Shown: positions 35,544-43,479 of the stretch, piece by piece
How the letters are laid out: each line of letters begins with the position of its first letter
Position numbering within the stretch: the stretch's first letter is position 1
DNA from: Moraxella sp. ZY210820
GTDB taxonomy: Bacteria > Pseudomonadota > Gammaproteobacteria > Pseudomonadales > Moraxellaceae
Direction of reading: 5' to 3'
NCBI RefSeq assembly: GCF_030674635.1
Contig: NZ_CP089978.1
Location: 1,922,001-1,986,000 of the forward strand
Length of the DNA: 64,000 nucleotides
Notes under the pieces: generated by a model
What the model was told of the DNA's origin: nothing
The model's database searches: none
What the model saw: the letters and a program-made list of their open reading frames with translations, nothing else
Program-made: the position numbers and the translations under genes

Positions 35544-35774
35544 TTATAATCCAAGTAATTCTTCTTCAGTCATATGCCAATCATCAGAAAGTTTAAAACT
35601 TCCTTTGCCTTGATATAATCCAAATTGGCGTTTGCCGCTACTTTCTTGATTTTTGATTTGATAATCTAACATAACTAAATCAATATAATCAAAAATACTT
35701 TGCTGTTTTTGAATAGGCAATGTTTGAATATGTTTTATTGCCTGTTCAAGTGTTTGAGTTCGGACTGTATTCAT
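35544..35774 (-). CDS. DUF2281-type antitoxin
   Basis: A 76-residue protein of the DUF2281 family that regularly accompanies VapC-like PIN toxins. Residues TLEQAIKHIQTLPIQKQQSIFDYIDLVM form the N-terminal helical part. The C-terminal FGLYQGKGSFKLSDDWHMTEEELLGL is the typical toxin-binding tail. It is 10 bp from the upstream unknown gene, with no promoter space of its own. Confidence 0.88.
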   Translation of the reverse strand: MNTVRTQTLEQAIKHIQTLPIQKQQSIFDYIDLVMLDYQIKNQESSGKRQFGLYQGKGSFKLSDDWHMTEEELLGL

Positions 35775-35784
35775 ATTTTACCTA

Positions 35785-36183
35785 TCAATAACTATAAAAC
35801 ATTTGATATTTTTGTTCAAATGTTTGTCTATCTAATTTCACATAATCTTGGCACATGATTTTTGCGGTTGCTAAATCCACTTCGCCAGATAAACAATTTT
35901 TATTACGAAAAAAATCTCGTAATTTACTCAAAAAATCAGTTGGATAGTGCAATCTATCACTTTGAATACTCACTTTACCATTTTTTTGACAATCCATTGC
36001 TAAAAAATCCAGTTCATTACGTGATAAACAAAAGCTCGTCTTACTCACCATCTGCTCCATATTGGTAAAATGAATATTTTTATGGGAAAAACGCTCATCA
36101 AACAATTGATTAAGTTGAGAAATATCAAATTCGCCTTGATCAATCAGTTTTAAATTTTCATCATAAAAAAATAACTTAATCAT
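35785..36183 (-). CDS. Hypothetical protein upstream of a DUF2281/PIN pair
   Basis: A 132-residue protein beginning MIKLFFYDENLKLIDQGEFD. No recognised domain, signal peptide or membrane helix; composition is mixed with a lysine/aspartate-rich tail. The ATG at 36183 has GAGAG upstream; in-frame starts at 36216 (GTG) and 36189 (ATG) exist. It is the first gene of a run into the toxin-antitoxin pair and thrC. Confidence 0.55.
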   Translation of the reverse strand: MIKLFFYDENLKLIDQGEFDISQLNQLFDERFSHKNIHFTNMEQMVSKTSFCLSRNELDFLAMDCQKNGKVSIQSDRLHYPTDFLSKLRDFFRNKNCLSGEVDLATAKIMCQDYVKLDRQTFEQKYQMFYSY

Positions 36184-36309
36184 TGCCATTCTCTCATCAA
36201 AATTGATTAAAACCACCTAATCAATAGTTCAATATCATTGTAACACGTTACTTACACACTTTAAACCTCTATCAGCAATCCATCAGAGCAATCCCTTGCA
36301 ATCCAATAA

Positions 36310-37227
36310 TTAAGGTTTCATTTGTTGTAAAATTTGCTCAATTTCTTGCTTAGACATCGCTCCCATCAACACATAACCATTTTCAAAAATCATGGTTGGC
36401 GTACCATAAGCACCAACTTGATTCCCTAATTGTAGATTATTTTGTAATGGATTAGGGCATTTTTTCACTTCAGGTTGGCGATTTTTCAGCATAAAATCCT
36501 GCCATGCTTGTGTCGCATTTTTCGCACACCAAATCGACTCACTCACTTTCATAGAATTAGATTTGACTGGATATAAAAATGTGTAAATGGTAACATTATC
36601 CAATGTTGCTAAAGTTTGCTCTAATTGCTTACAATATGGACAATAAGGGTCAGAAAACACGGCGATTTTGTGTTGCCCATTACCTTTAACCTGTTTCATT
36701 GCTTGCTGTAAAGGTAAACTTGTCCAATCTACTTTATTTACTTCTAATCGTAATTCATCACTCATTGCTACACGATCAGTTAAACGAATTACTTCACCCG
36801 CCATTACAAATTGTTGATTTTTATCTAAAATCACTAAATCTGTGCCTAATTTTGCATAGTTTAAAAGACTTGTTCCTAGACTCGTTATTTTTTCAAAAGG
36901 TGGTAATTGCCCTTGATTATTTTTTTTAATATCATCAAGTTTATAGATTTCACCAATAAGCAAATACTGCCCTGTCGTATCAACATAAGCAGTTTGATCT
37001 TGATAAATAATTTGATATAAACCTTGATAAGGGCTTTCGATTAACTTATCCATAGGGATATCAGCTTGTTTTAAAATCTTTTCAACATCAGTAATACTTT
37101 TTGATGTAGTTAAAATTTGCTCAATTTTTGGTGTTTTTACAGCTAATGTCTCAGCAAAACTGCCCATTGACCATGTTGATAAACTTAAAATTAGACCAGA
37201 TACAATGATTTTATGATTAAACATCAT
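36310..37227 (-). CDS. dsbC: DsbC-like protein-disulfide isomerase, extended N-terminus
   Basis: A 305-residue exported thioredoxin-fold protein. The signal peptide is at about residues 1-25. The active site is CPYC in SDPYCPYCKQLEQTL (about residue 196), the cis-Pro loop is GTPTMIF, and a second Cys pair is in IWCAKN and KKCPN. It is about 70 residues longer than E. coli DsbC (236 with signal). The extra part holds two similar strands, YVDTTGQYLLIGEIYKLDD and LVILDKNQQFVMAGEVIRLTD, suggesting a repeated N-terminal dimerisation element. It should shuffle disulfides in the periplasm. Confidence 0.85.
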   Translation of the reverse strand: MMFNHKIIVSGLILSLSTWSMGSFAETLAVKTPKIEQILTTSKSITDVEKILKQADIPMDKLIESPYQGLYQIIYQDQTAYVDTTGQYLLIGEIYKLDDIKKNNQGQLPPFEKITSLGTSLLNYAKLGTDLVILDKNQQFVMAGEVIRLTDRVAMSDELRLEVNKVDWTSLPLQQAMKQVKGNGQHKIAVFSDPYCPYCKQLEQTLATLDNVTIYTFLYPVKSNSMKVSESIWCAKNATQAWQDFMLKNRQPEVKKCPNPLQNNLQLGNQVGAYGTPTMIFENGYVLMGAMSKQEIEQILQQMKP

Positions 37228-37241
37228 TATGAATACTCAAT

Positions 37242-37284
37242 AAAAAAAGAGAGATGATTATAACAAAATTCATAATCATCTCTC
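37242..37284 (-). terminator. Terminator after apaH
   Basis: A nearly perfect 13-bp stem, GAGAGATGATTAT against ATAATCATCTCTC (37249-37284), is followed on the minus strand by seven T. Confidence 0.92.
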
Positions 37285-37310
37285 GCCCATATTTTTGTAA
37301 ATAAAACAAT

Positions 37311-38153
37311 CTATTCGGGACGTGCTACGCCTAATAATTGTTTATCTTCTAAACGATATGCCAATAAACGATTGCCCCACACACAACCACCATCAACATT
37401 TTGAATCTGTTCATTGACTTTTTTACCTTGTAAGCCTGCCCAATGTCCAAATAAAATCTGATGTGTTTTTGCCGTTAGACTCTCAAACTCAAACCATGGT
37501 GCAAAACCTTTAGGCATTGGGTCATCTAAACTTTCTTTAAAACTAAATTCTAAACGACCGTTTTTATCGGTTAATCGCATTCGAGTGAGATAATTCGTAA
37601 TGGTGCGAATACGATCAAAACCTGTTAAATCTTCTGACCAAATATCAGGTTCAGAACCATACATTTTATCTAAAAACTGGTCTAAGACATTAAAATCATC
37701 ATGCCCTAAATAATATTCTACTTCTTTGGCATATTGTGCAGTTTGTTCGGCTGTCCAAATACATGGCACACCTGCATGGGTTAATATGGTATTGGCATTG
37801 GGAAATAAACATAATGGCTGTTTACGCAACCAATCAATCAATTCATCACTATCAATGGCATCAATTAAATCTTTAGTTTTATCTTTATCTTTGATTTTTT
37901 TAAAACCTCTCGCACAGGCAATTAGAGTTAAATCATGATTGCCTAATACAGTTTGAGCCGAGCCATTTTCCACTAATTTTTTTACAAAACGTAAGCAAGA
38001 TAATGAATCTTCACCACGAGCCACTAAATCACCCGCAAAATAAATAAAATCTTGGCTTGGGTCAAATTCAATATGTTTTAATAAGGCTTTTAATGCTGAA
38101 AAACAACCTTGTAAATCGCCAATCACATAAGTATATCGTTTATTCATATTCAT
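37311..38153 (-). CDS. apaH: Symmetrical bis(5'-nucleosyl)-tetraphosphatase
   Basis: A 280-residue PPP-family phosphatase that hydrolyses Ap4A to ADP. Metal-binding motifs are GDLQGCFSAL (about 12-21), GDLVARGEDSL (about 41-51) and GNHDLTL (about 71-77). The length matches E. coli ApaH (280). In many gammaproteobacteria it follows rsmA; here a PIN toxin, its antitoxin and a hypothetical gene lie between. Its start codon overlaps the toxin stop in an ATGA junction, so apaH translation appears coupled to the toxin gene. Confidence 0.97.
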   Translation of the reverse strand: MNMNKRYTYVIGDLQGCFSALKALLKHIEFDPSQDFIYFAGDLVARGEDSLSCLRFVKKLVENGSAQTVLGNHDLTLIACARGFKKIKDKDKTKDLIDAIDSDELIDWLRKQPLCLFPNANTILTHAGVPCIWTAEQTAQYAKEVEYYLGHDDFNVLDQFLDKMYGSEPDIWSEDLTGFDRIRTITNYLTRMRLTDKNGRLEFSFKESLDDPMPKGFAPWFEFESLTAKTHQILFGHWAGLQGKKVNEQIQNVDGGCVWGNRLLAYRLEDKQLLGVARPE

Positions 38154-38569
38154 GCTTCATACTCAAAAGGATTAAATAATTTGACGCCAGTTCGTGCAAA
38201 ATCTTGCACGTTACGTGTTACCAATATCAAATGATGTTCTAATGCAGAACTCGCAATCCACGCATCATTTTCAGGTGCTAAATCAGGAATATGCAATTTT
38301 GCACAAATTTGAGCGGTTTTAGCAGAGATTGGTAAAATTTTACCATCAAATGCAGGTTTTACCGTTTCTTCAAACCAAATACGTAAGACTTTACCCTGTG
38401 AGACATCTTTTCTCTCTTTTGACAAAATACCACGCTCTAATTCCATCATCACAATTGCATTGGTATATAAATTTTTGCTTTCAATACTTTCAAGCCAAGT
38501 AAATATCTGAGCATTATACTGAGTGCGTCTGCGACTTTCACTAATCACATTTGTATCCAGTAGATACAT
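38150..38569 (-). CDS. FitB/VapC-type PIN toxin
   Basis: A 139-residue PIN protein close to FitB. The family start is MYLLDTNVISESRRR. The acidic residues lie in VMMELERGI (Glu about 44) and APENDAWIASSALEH (Asp about 104), with VTRNVQDFARTGVKLFNPF at the end. Its start shares a base with the antitoxin stop (TAATG). Confidence 0.92.
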   Translation of the reverse strand: MYLLDTNVISESRRRTQYNAQIFTWLESIESKNLYTNAIVMMELERGILSKERKDVSQGKVLRIWFEETVKPAFDGKILPISAKTAQICAKLHIPDLAPENDAWIASSALEHHLILVTRNVQDFARTGVKLFNPFEYEA

Positions 38570-38841
38570 TAATCATCTCCAAAATCAACAGGTGGGCGTT
38601 GGGCTTTACTGCGTGGTTGTAACGGTAAATCAATAAATTCCAATGCTTCAGCAATCTCTAAAGGGGGTGTTAAAACATCTAATGCACTTTTAAATGGTTG
38701 CTTTGGTATTTGATAATCTTCATATTTTAATAACACAAAAGCAGGCTTACCACGATGTGTAATAATCACAGGGGCTGTTTGTGCATATTTTTGAGCGAGG
38801 CTGGTGTGTTGGTTAAATTCTCGACTGGTCATTACGGTCAT
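38569..38841 (-). CDS. Phd/YefM-type antitoxin of the FitB-like toxin
   Basis: A 90-residue antitoxin: MTVMTSREFNQHTSLAQKYA is the Phd start, with APVIITHRGKPAFVLLKYEDY following. The C-terminal part, LQPRSKAQRPPVDFGDD, is the toxin-binding tail. The ATG at 38841 has GGAG spaced 6 nt upstream; an earlier TTG at 38853 overlaps that site and is unlikely. Two inverted repeats lie upstream. Confidence 0.9.
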   Translation of the reverse strand: MTVMTSREFNQHTSLAQKYAQTAPVIITHRGKPAFVLLKYEDYQIPKQPFKSALDVLTPPLEIAEALEFIDLPLQPRSKAQRPPVDFGDD

Positions 38842-38924
38842 CGCACACTCCAAATGTAGTGATGTATAAACTTTTATCTATCTTAACAACTTTAATTGTC
38901 TTTATCAATATAGTTATAAAATAA

Positions 38925-39010
38925 ACATGCACAAGAAAATGCGATTTCGTGTGCACGTACTCTGATTTTTGGCAGTTCGTGCACAAATTTTTGTATTTTT
39001 TGTGCATGAA
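38925..39010 (-). promoter_or_regulatory. Paired inverted repeats upstream of the Phd/FitB-like operon
   Basis: IR1 has arms TTCGTGCACAAA (38976-38987) and TTTGTGCATGAA (38999-39010). IR2 has arms ACATGCACA (38925-38933) and TGTGCACGT (38950-38958). All four arms share TGCAC. Closer to the gene, the minus strand has TTGATA, a 17-bp spacer and TAAGAT as a possible promoter. Autoregulation by the antitoxin-toxin complex is inferred. Confidence 0.6.
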
Positions 39011-39053
39011 TAGCTAACCTATTGTTTATTTCACAAGATATTTAACATACACA

Positions 39054-40301
39054 TTAGGTACACTGCATCAAAAACGCACTGACACGACTTTCATCACACC
39101 AAAACACATAACATAAGCCATAACCAAAACAGACTTCATTACCTTCCATACTTTTGATATTACTATCGAGTTGCATTAAAAACCGCATTTTTTGCCCAGT
39201 AATAGGACAAATCGGAATGTCTGCTGATTGTATCCAACTTGGCACACCACCAATGCGATTTAGATTTTGACGAGAGTTACTACCCGCCCAATCTTGCAAA
39301 TACCAACGCTCATCGCTTTTATGCAACTTCACTTGGCATGGCGAAAATATACACTCCTCCTTATCCATATACTCCGCCTCATCATCTGATGCGTAAATTC
39401 GTGTGGGCATACCTTGTTCATCATGCTGATAAAATAAATTATCATAACCACATTCAACCAAATGACATGCCAAAGTTAATTTGGACAAACTTTTAATATT
39501 AAACTCATATGGAATGGGGTTAAATTCAATGATTTTACATAAAGGATTTTTATCATCATCTTGTAATATCCCACCAAATTCAAAAGTTAAGTCATTATCA
39601 TTACCAAAATAAGTTGGATGCTGAGTTAAAAATGGATTTTGATTATCAAAAGTGATAATATGATTTTTTGGAAATATTAAATGATAAATAGGAATTTTTG
39701 GCATAGATTTAACTCGCCCATGCTCTATCGTAAACCCCACTTCTTCCAAATGATAATTGGTATAAGTTATAATATCCTGTGAATAACTATCAATATAACC
39801 TACATTATTTTGACAATATTCATAAAGCCATTGCAATGTAGGGATATGACAAGTTTCAATTAACGTGCGATACAACTCGTAACGTTCATCTTTATCTGTA
39901 CTATGGATAAATAATTCTTTAAAATATGTAATATCCGTTTCATTTAAATCACGAAATGCCCTATAAGCATAATAAGTGCTTTGATTGATTTTAAATTGCC
40001 AAATATCCTTGATATAAGGATGTAATAATTTAGGATATTGATAACTGATATGGCAAATCAAATCTTCTATCGGCTCTGGTATTTTATTTTCTTTAAATTT
40101 TAAAGAAAATAAAGCCTTTTTTGGTTGATTTAAAATTTCAAAGGCTTTTTGCAATAAAACCTTGAGTTCATCTTGACTTAAATAAGACAAACTATCTTGA
40201 AAAGTCATATCACAACGGTCTTGCTCAAGCCGTTCCAAGCAGTATTTTAATAACTCATCAGGTTTTTTGGTTAATGCAAAAATTTGCTGTTCTATTGTCA
40301 T
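39054..40301 (-). CDS. Hypothetical protein, possible YwqG/DUF1963-like C-terminus
   Basis: A 415-residue cytoplasmic protein. The first third is helical and Leu/Gln/Lys-rich (QDSLSYLSQDELKVLLQKAF), resembling helical repeats. The C-terminal third has a GGVPSWIQSADIPICPITGQ stretch followed by KMRFLMQLDS, which recalls the DUF1963/YwqG fold; the match is weak. I chose the ATG at 40301; a GTG at 40307 overlaps the rsmA stop (GTGA). It is transcribed with rsmA and precedes the toxin-antitoxin operon. Confidence 0.6.
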   Translation of the reverse strand: MTIEQQIFALTKKPDELLKYCLERLEQDRCDMTFQDSLSYLSQDELKVLLQKAFEILNQPKKALFSLKFKENKIPEPIEDLICHISYQYPKLLHPYIKDIWQFKINQSTYYAYRAFRDLNETDITYFKELFIHSTDKDERYELYRTLIETCHIPTLQWLYEYCQNNVGYIDSYSQDIITYTNYHLEEVGFTIEHGRVKSMPKIPIYHLIFPKNHIITFDNQNPFLTQHPTYFGNDNDLTFEFGGILQDDDKNPLCKIIEFNPIPYEFNIKSLSKLTLACHLVECGYDNLFYQHDEQGMPTRIYASDDEAEYMDKEECIFSPCQVKLHKSDERWYLQDWAGSNSRQNLNRIGGVPSWIQSADIPICPITGQKMRFLMQLDSNIKSMEGNEVCFGYGLCYVFWCDESRVSAFLMQCT

Positions 40302-40303
40302 TT

Positions 40304-41110
40304 TCACACCATCTCATCAGCCAAAGCGACAAACTCTGCTAATGTTAGGGTTTCTGGACGAGCCATTTCGTCAATACCTGTACGTTCAAATGCACCATCA
40401 TTCAGCATATTTTTTAAGCTATTGCGTAAAGTTTTACGGCGTTGTGTAAAGACATGGGCGACCAACTGGGCTAATTTTTGTTCATTTTTAGCGATAATCG
40501 GTTTATCTTTATATGGCACTAAACGGAACACCGCACTGGTTACTTTGGGCGGTGGGTTAAACGCCCCTGCTGGCACTTCAAATAAATAAGTCGCTTGGCA
40601 ATAATATTGAATCATTACCGATAAACGCCCATATTCTTTGCTATTTGGTTCGGCGGTAATGCGTTCCACTACTTCTTTTTGTAACATAAAGTGCATATCT
40701 TGAATGGCATTACCAAAGGTCAAAAGATGAAATAATAACGGTGTAGAAATATTATAAGGTAAATTTCCGACAATGCGTAATGGCTTATTTTCATTAACTA
40801 ATTGAGAAAAATCGTATTTTAAAGCGTCCGCTTCAACAATGGTCAAACGTTCAGGATATGGCACACGACTTGGCAAACCTTTGGCTAAATCACGGTCTAA
40901 TTCCACCACCGTTAAATGTTCCACTTCACTGATGAGTGGAGCTGTTAAAGCCGCCAAACCCGGTCCAATTTCAACCACAGTTTCGCCTTGTTTAGGATTA
41001 ACTGAACGCACAATTTTTTCAATCACACGTTGATCATGTAAGAAATTTTGTCCAAAACGTTTACGAGCTTGATGACCTTCATCTTTGGGGTTGAGTGGCG
41101 TAATGTGCAT
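40304..41110 (-). CDS. rsmA: 16S rRNA (adenine1518/1519-N6)-dimethyltransferase
   Basis: A 268-residue RsmA (KsgA) that dimethylates two adenines at the 3' end of 16S rRNA late in 30S assembly. Visible motifs are the start KRFGQNFLHDQRVIEKI, the SAM-binding VVEIGPGLAALTAPL (about residues 45-59), and the catalytic NLPYNISTPLLFHLL (about 115). It precedes the hypothetical gene with overlapping stop and start regions. Confidence 0.98.
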   Translation of the reverse strand: MHITPLNPKDEGHQARKRFGQNFLHDQRVIEKIVRSVNPKQGETVVEIGPGLAALTAPLISEVEHLTVVELDRDLAKGLPSRVPYPERLTIVEADALKYDFSQLVNENKPLRIVGNLPYNISTPLLFHLLTFGNAIQDMHFMLQKEVVERITAEPNSKEYGRLSVMIQYYCQATYLFEVPAGAFNPPPKVTSAVFRLVPYKDKPIIAKNEQKLAQLVAHVFTQRRKTLRNSLKNMLNDGAFERTGIDEMARPETLTLAEFVALADEMV

Positions 41111-41178
41111 AATGTAACCTATTATTTAACAATACACCTATTTTACCATTAAAATTCATCGCAATATAGTTTTTTCAA

Positions 41179-41760
41179 TCAAGGTGATTGGGCAGGCAGT
41201 TTTTGCAAGGCTTGATTTATTTTTTGTAGAAATTCAGCTTTAGCACGAGCATTTTCAGGATAAGTAAAAAGCCCACAATCTTCAATATACATATTCTTGG
41301 GATTAAACGACCAATCATTTGTATTTTTCAGTTTAATCAATAATTTACCTTCACAATGCGTTTGACCCCATAAACGCAAAAATTCATTATGATTTGGCAT
41401 TTTTACATCATTGATTGTACTCACTCGCAATACTTGACCTTCAATTCTCATATAATCCACATAAGCACCACCCCATTGAATATAAGACTGCGGATTTGCT
41501 CTATCTTCATATTTAAGCACATAAGGCGGTACTCTAAATTCTTGTATATTCTGTTCTTTTTTATGAGTATTCCTATCATATAAAACTTGTGTATTTACGG
41601 GCAATAATACATTTTTTAATACTGTAGGCTTATCCAGCTCTATCATAGGTCTTGTTTCAGGATTAGCACTTCCCATATTTTTTGCAAAAGATGATAAATA
41701 ACAACTTGATAGTAAAGTGATAACCATTAATAAAGTGAATAATGGGATAATTTTTTTCAT
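41179..41760 (-). CDS. Lipoprotein, tandem paralogue 1
   Basis: A 193-residue lipoprotein. The lipobox LLSSC puts the lipid-bearing Cys at residue 20. The mature part has VLKNVLLPVNTQVLYDRN, SYIQWGGAYVDYM, KMPNHNEFLRLWGQT and DWSFNPKNMYIEDCG. It is clearly homologous to the next upstream gene over its length. No family name is known to me. Lipid-attached to the inner or outer membrane; function unknown. Confidence 0.8.
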   Translation of the reverse strand: MKKIIPLFTLLMVITLLSSCYLSSFAKNMGSANPETRPMIELDKPTVLKNVLLPVNTQVLYDRNTHKKEQNIQEFRVPPYVLKYEDRANPQSYIQWGGAYVDYMRIEGQVLRVSTINDVKMPNHNEFLRLWGQTHCEGKLLIKLKNTNDWSFNPKNMYIEDCGLFTYPENARAKAEFLQKINQALQKLPAQSP

Positions 41761-41781
41761 ATTTTACCTCATATCAGCAGA

Positions 41782-42327
41782 TCATTTTTGTAAGGCTTGA
41801 TTTATTTTTTGCATAAATTCCACTTGCTCAGCACGTCCATCATCAGGATAAGTAAAACGCCCACAATTTTCAATATACATATTTTGGGGATTAAATGACC
41901 AATCATTACCATCTTTCAGTGTAATCAATAATTCCCCATCACAATCTTTCCATAAACGTAGAAATTCATTATGTTGTGGCATTTTGACAAAACCTGTTGG
42001 TTTAACTCGCAGGAATTGACCATTAAATCCCATATTTTCCACATAAGCACCACCCCATTGAATATAAGATTGTGGTTCATACGCTCCCGTACTCGGGTCT
42101 GGCATCAAGCGAAATTCTTCGATTTCTTGCTCTAATTTTTTATGACTATTTTCATGATATAAAACTTCAGTATTGACAGGTAACAGCACGTTTTTAATCA
42201 CAGTCGGTTTATCCACAAATATAAATAGACGTTTTTCAGCACCATCACCACCTATATTTGCCATAGCCATAAAATAACAGCCAGAAAGCAAACTCATTAT
42301 GGTAAATAATAGGAGTGTTTTTTTCAT
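41782..42327 (-). CDS. Lipoprotein, tandem paralogue 2
   Basis: A 181-residue paralogue of the previous gene: lipobox LLSGC (Cys 17), VIKNVLLPVNTEVLYHEN, SYIQWGGAYVENMG, KMPQHNEFLRLWKDC and DWSFNPQNMYIENCG. The two genes share even their upstream sequence (GAGGTAAAATATG and GAGATAAAATATG), which marks a tandem duplication. The lipobox makes it an exported, membrane-anchored protein. Confidence 0.8.
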   Translation of the reverse strand: MKKTLLLFTIMSLLSGCYFMAMANIGGDGAEKRLFIFVDKPTVIKNVLLPVNTEVLYHENSHKKLEQEIEEFRLMPDPSTGAYEPQSYIQWGGAYVENMGFNGQFLRVKPTGFVKMPQHNEFLRLWKDCDGELLITLKDGNDWSFNPQNMYIENCGRFTYPDDGRAEQVEFMQKINQALQK

Positions 42328-42339
42328 ATTTTATCTCAT

Positions 42340-42384
42340 ATCAGCAGATAATTTTTGCAAGGCTTAGTTTATAATACGATAAAC
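42340..42384 (-). pseudogene. Vestige of a third copy of the lipoprotein repeat
   Basis: On the minus strand TAAGCCTTGCAAAAATTATC, followed by TGCTGATATGAGAT, matches the 3' end of paralogue 2 (AATCAAGCCTTACAAAAATG and on). This means the duplicated unit included the gene end and the intergenic spacer. No larger part of a third gene remains. Confidence 0.5.
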
Positions 42385-42651
42385 CTATTCACTAAAACCT
42401 TCAAAGTGTTTTTGAATAGCAAAATGAATATCTTCATACCACTCTAAATATGGTTTAGTTAATTCAGAACAGAGTAAATCATGAAATAAACTTTCATATT
42501 CAGCAAAAGGAGTTAAGATACCTTCATATAAAAAATGAATTGCCACTATAGCATATAATTTTTGTTCATTATTATACAACGCATAAACCAAAATTTTTTG
42601 CTCTTGATATACTGACGCAAAAACTCTTTTTTCTAGCAAAATGTTTTTCAT
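42385..42651 (-). CDS. Hypothetical protein next to the lipoprotein pair
   Basis: An 88-residue protein, MKNILLEKRVFASVYQEQKI at the start, Tyr/Glu-rich in the remainder (YEGILTPFAEYESLFHDLL). No signal peptide and no known domain. The ATG at 42651 follows GAGGTAAAT, the same leader form as the lipoprotein genes. It follows the GNAT gene closely. It could belong to either neighbour functionally. Confidence 0.55.
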   Translation of the reverse strand: MKNILLEKRVFASVYQEQKILVYALYNNEQKLYAIVAIHFLYEGILTPFAEYESLFHDLLCSELTKPYLEWYEDIHFAIQKHFEGFSE

Positions 42652-42658
42652 ATTTACC

Positions 42659-43198
42659 TCATAAAACATGATATAAGGTTTTCATCTCATCATCATCAAG
42701 CACAGCTAACTGTTTAAAACCATGTTGATGATATAAATTCAATAATTTTTCAATCGGCTGACATTCTAAAATCACTGCTCGACCTCCAATAATTTCCCGT
42801 GCAGAAAGTAAATAATGAAAGATTTGAGCAAAAATATCTTTTAAATTTACTGGATTATCTACCAAATTGGCATTTTTACCAATCTGACCAATCAAAAATA
42901 CACGAATACGTTTTGCATTTTTATTAAAACCATCTAATTTTTTAATTTCTGATTTACTCATTTTATCGGCATTGACCATAATTTCTTTAAATGATAAAGA
43001 AAAATAGGCTTGGATTTCCATCTTAGCATTGGTAATTAAATATGTTCTAGCATTATGCGTACGCTCAAAATCAATGGCTTTTTGTCGTAAAAATAATTCC
43101 ACATCTTTATTTTTGGGGCTAGAAAACTCTGCAATCAATTTTTTAACCAAAAGCTCATTTTCTCCATTGTCTAAAAAAGCAGATAATGGATAAATCAT
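42659..43198 (-). CDS. GNAT-family acetyltransferase, possible toxin
   Basis: A 179-residue protein with the GNAT fold: RIRVFLIGQIGKN (acetyl-CoA region, about residues 98-110), a helical SAREIIGGRAVILECQP, and the end LLNLYHQHGFKQL. The overall layout is like TacT/AtaT-type toxins that acetylate charged tRNAs. It overlaps the start of the 59-residue upstream gene in an ATGA junction, as in type II GNAT toxin modules. Being an enzyme is well supported; being a toxin is inference. Confidence 0.75.
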   Translation of the reverse strand: MIYPLSAFLDNGENELLVKKLIAEFSSPKNKDVELFLRQKAIDFERTHNARTYLITNAKMEIQAYFSLSFKEIMVNADKMSKSEIKKLDGFNKNAKRIRVFLIGQIGKNANLVDNPVNLKDIFAQIFHYLLSAREIIGGRAVILECQPIEKLLNLYHQHGFKQLAVLDDDEMKTLYHVL

Positions 43199-43374
43199 GA
43201 TTGTTCAGCCAAACGTTTTTTCAGAATTTCTATTGCCTGCTCAATACTTGGTTGCACCTGAGCTTTAGGCAATTCGTATTTTGGCGGTTCAGCGTGTTCC
43301 AAATCATATAAAAATTGCTCAATCGCTTTCGGGTCTGTAACCACAAATGTTTTATCAAAAGATTCTGTACTCAT
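43195..43374 (-). CDS. 59-residue partner of the GNAT protein, possible short antitoxin
   Basis: MSTESFDKTFVVTDPKAIEQ opens this 59-residue acidic protein, followed by FLYDLEHAEPPKYELPKAQV. It has a strong AGGAG ribosome-binding site 5 nt before the ATG, and its TGA overlaps the GNAT ATG. The VTDPKAIEQFLYDLEHAEPP section resembles the toxin-binding tail of DUF1778 antitoxins of GNAT toxins, but the ribbon-helix-helix DNA-binding half is missing. Partner status is inferred from coupling. Confidence 0.7.
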   Translation of the reverse strand: MSTESFDKTFVVTDPKAIEQFLYDLEHAEPPKYELPKAQVQPSIEQAIEILKKRLAEQS

Positions 43375-43479
43375 TTTTTGCTCCTAATTAGGCTTAATAT
43401 AAGGACAAAAATCTTTGCCTCTATATCAAATCAATAATTTATAATCAATCGAACCTAGTCCTACTTTGATTATACATAA

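Noticed and set aside
38813..39007. Leftward 64-codon frame over the TGCAC inverted repeats
   Set aside because: Overlaps the antitoxin start and lacks a plausible ribosome-binding site or homology; the region is better read as control DNA.
42340..42384. Small leftward gene between the lipoprotein and hypothetical genes
   Set aside because: Too short, with stops; it matches the end of the lipoprotein repeat and is listed as a vestige.
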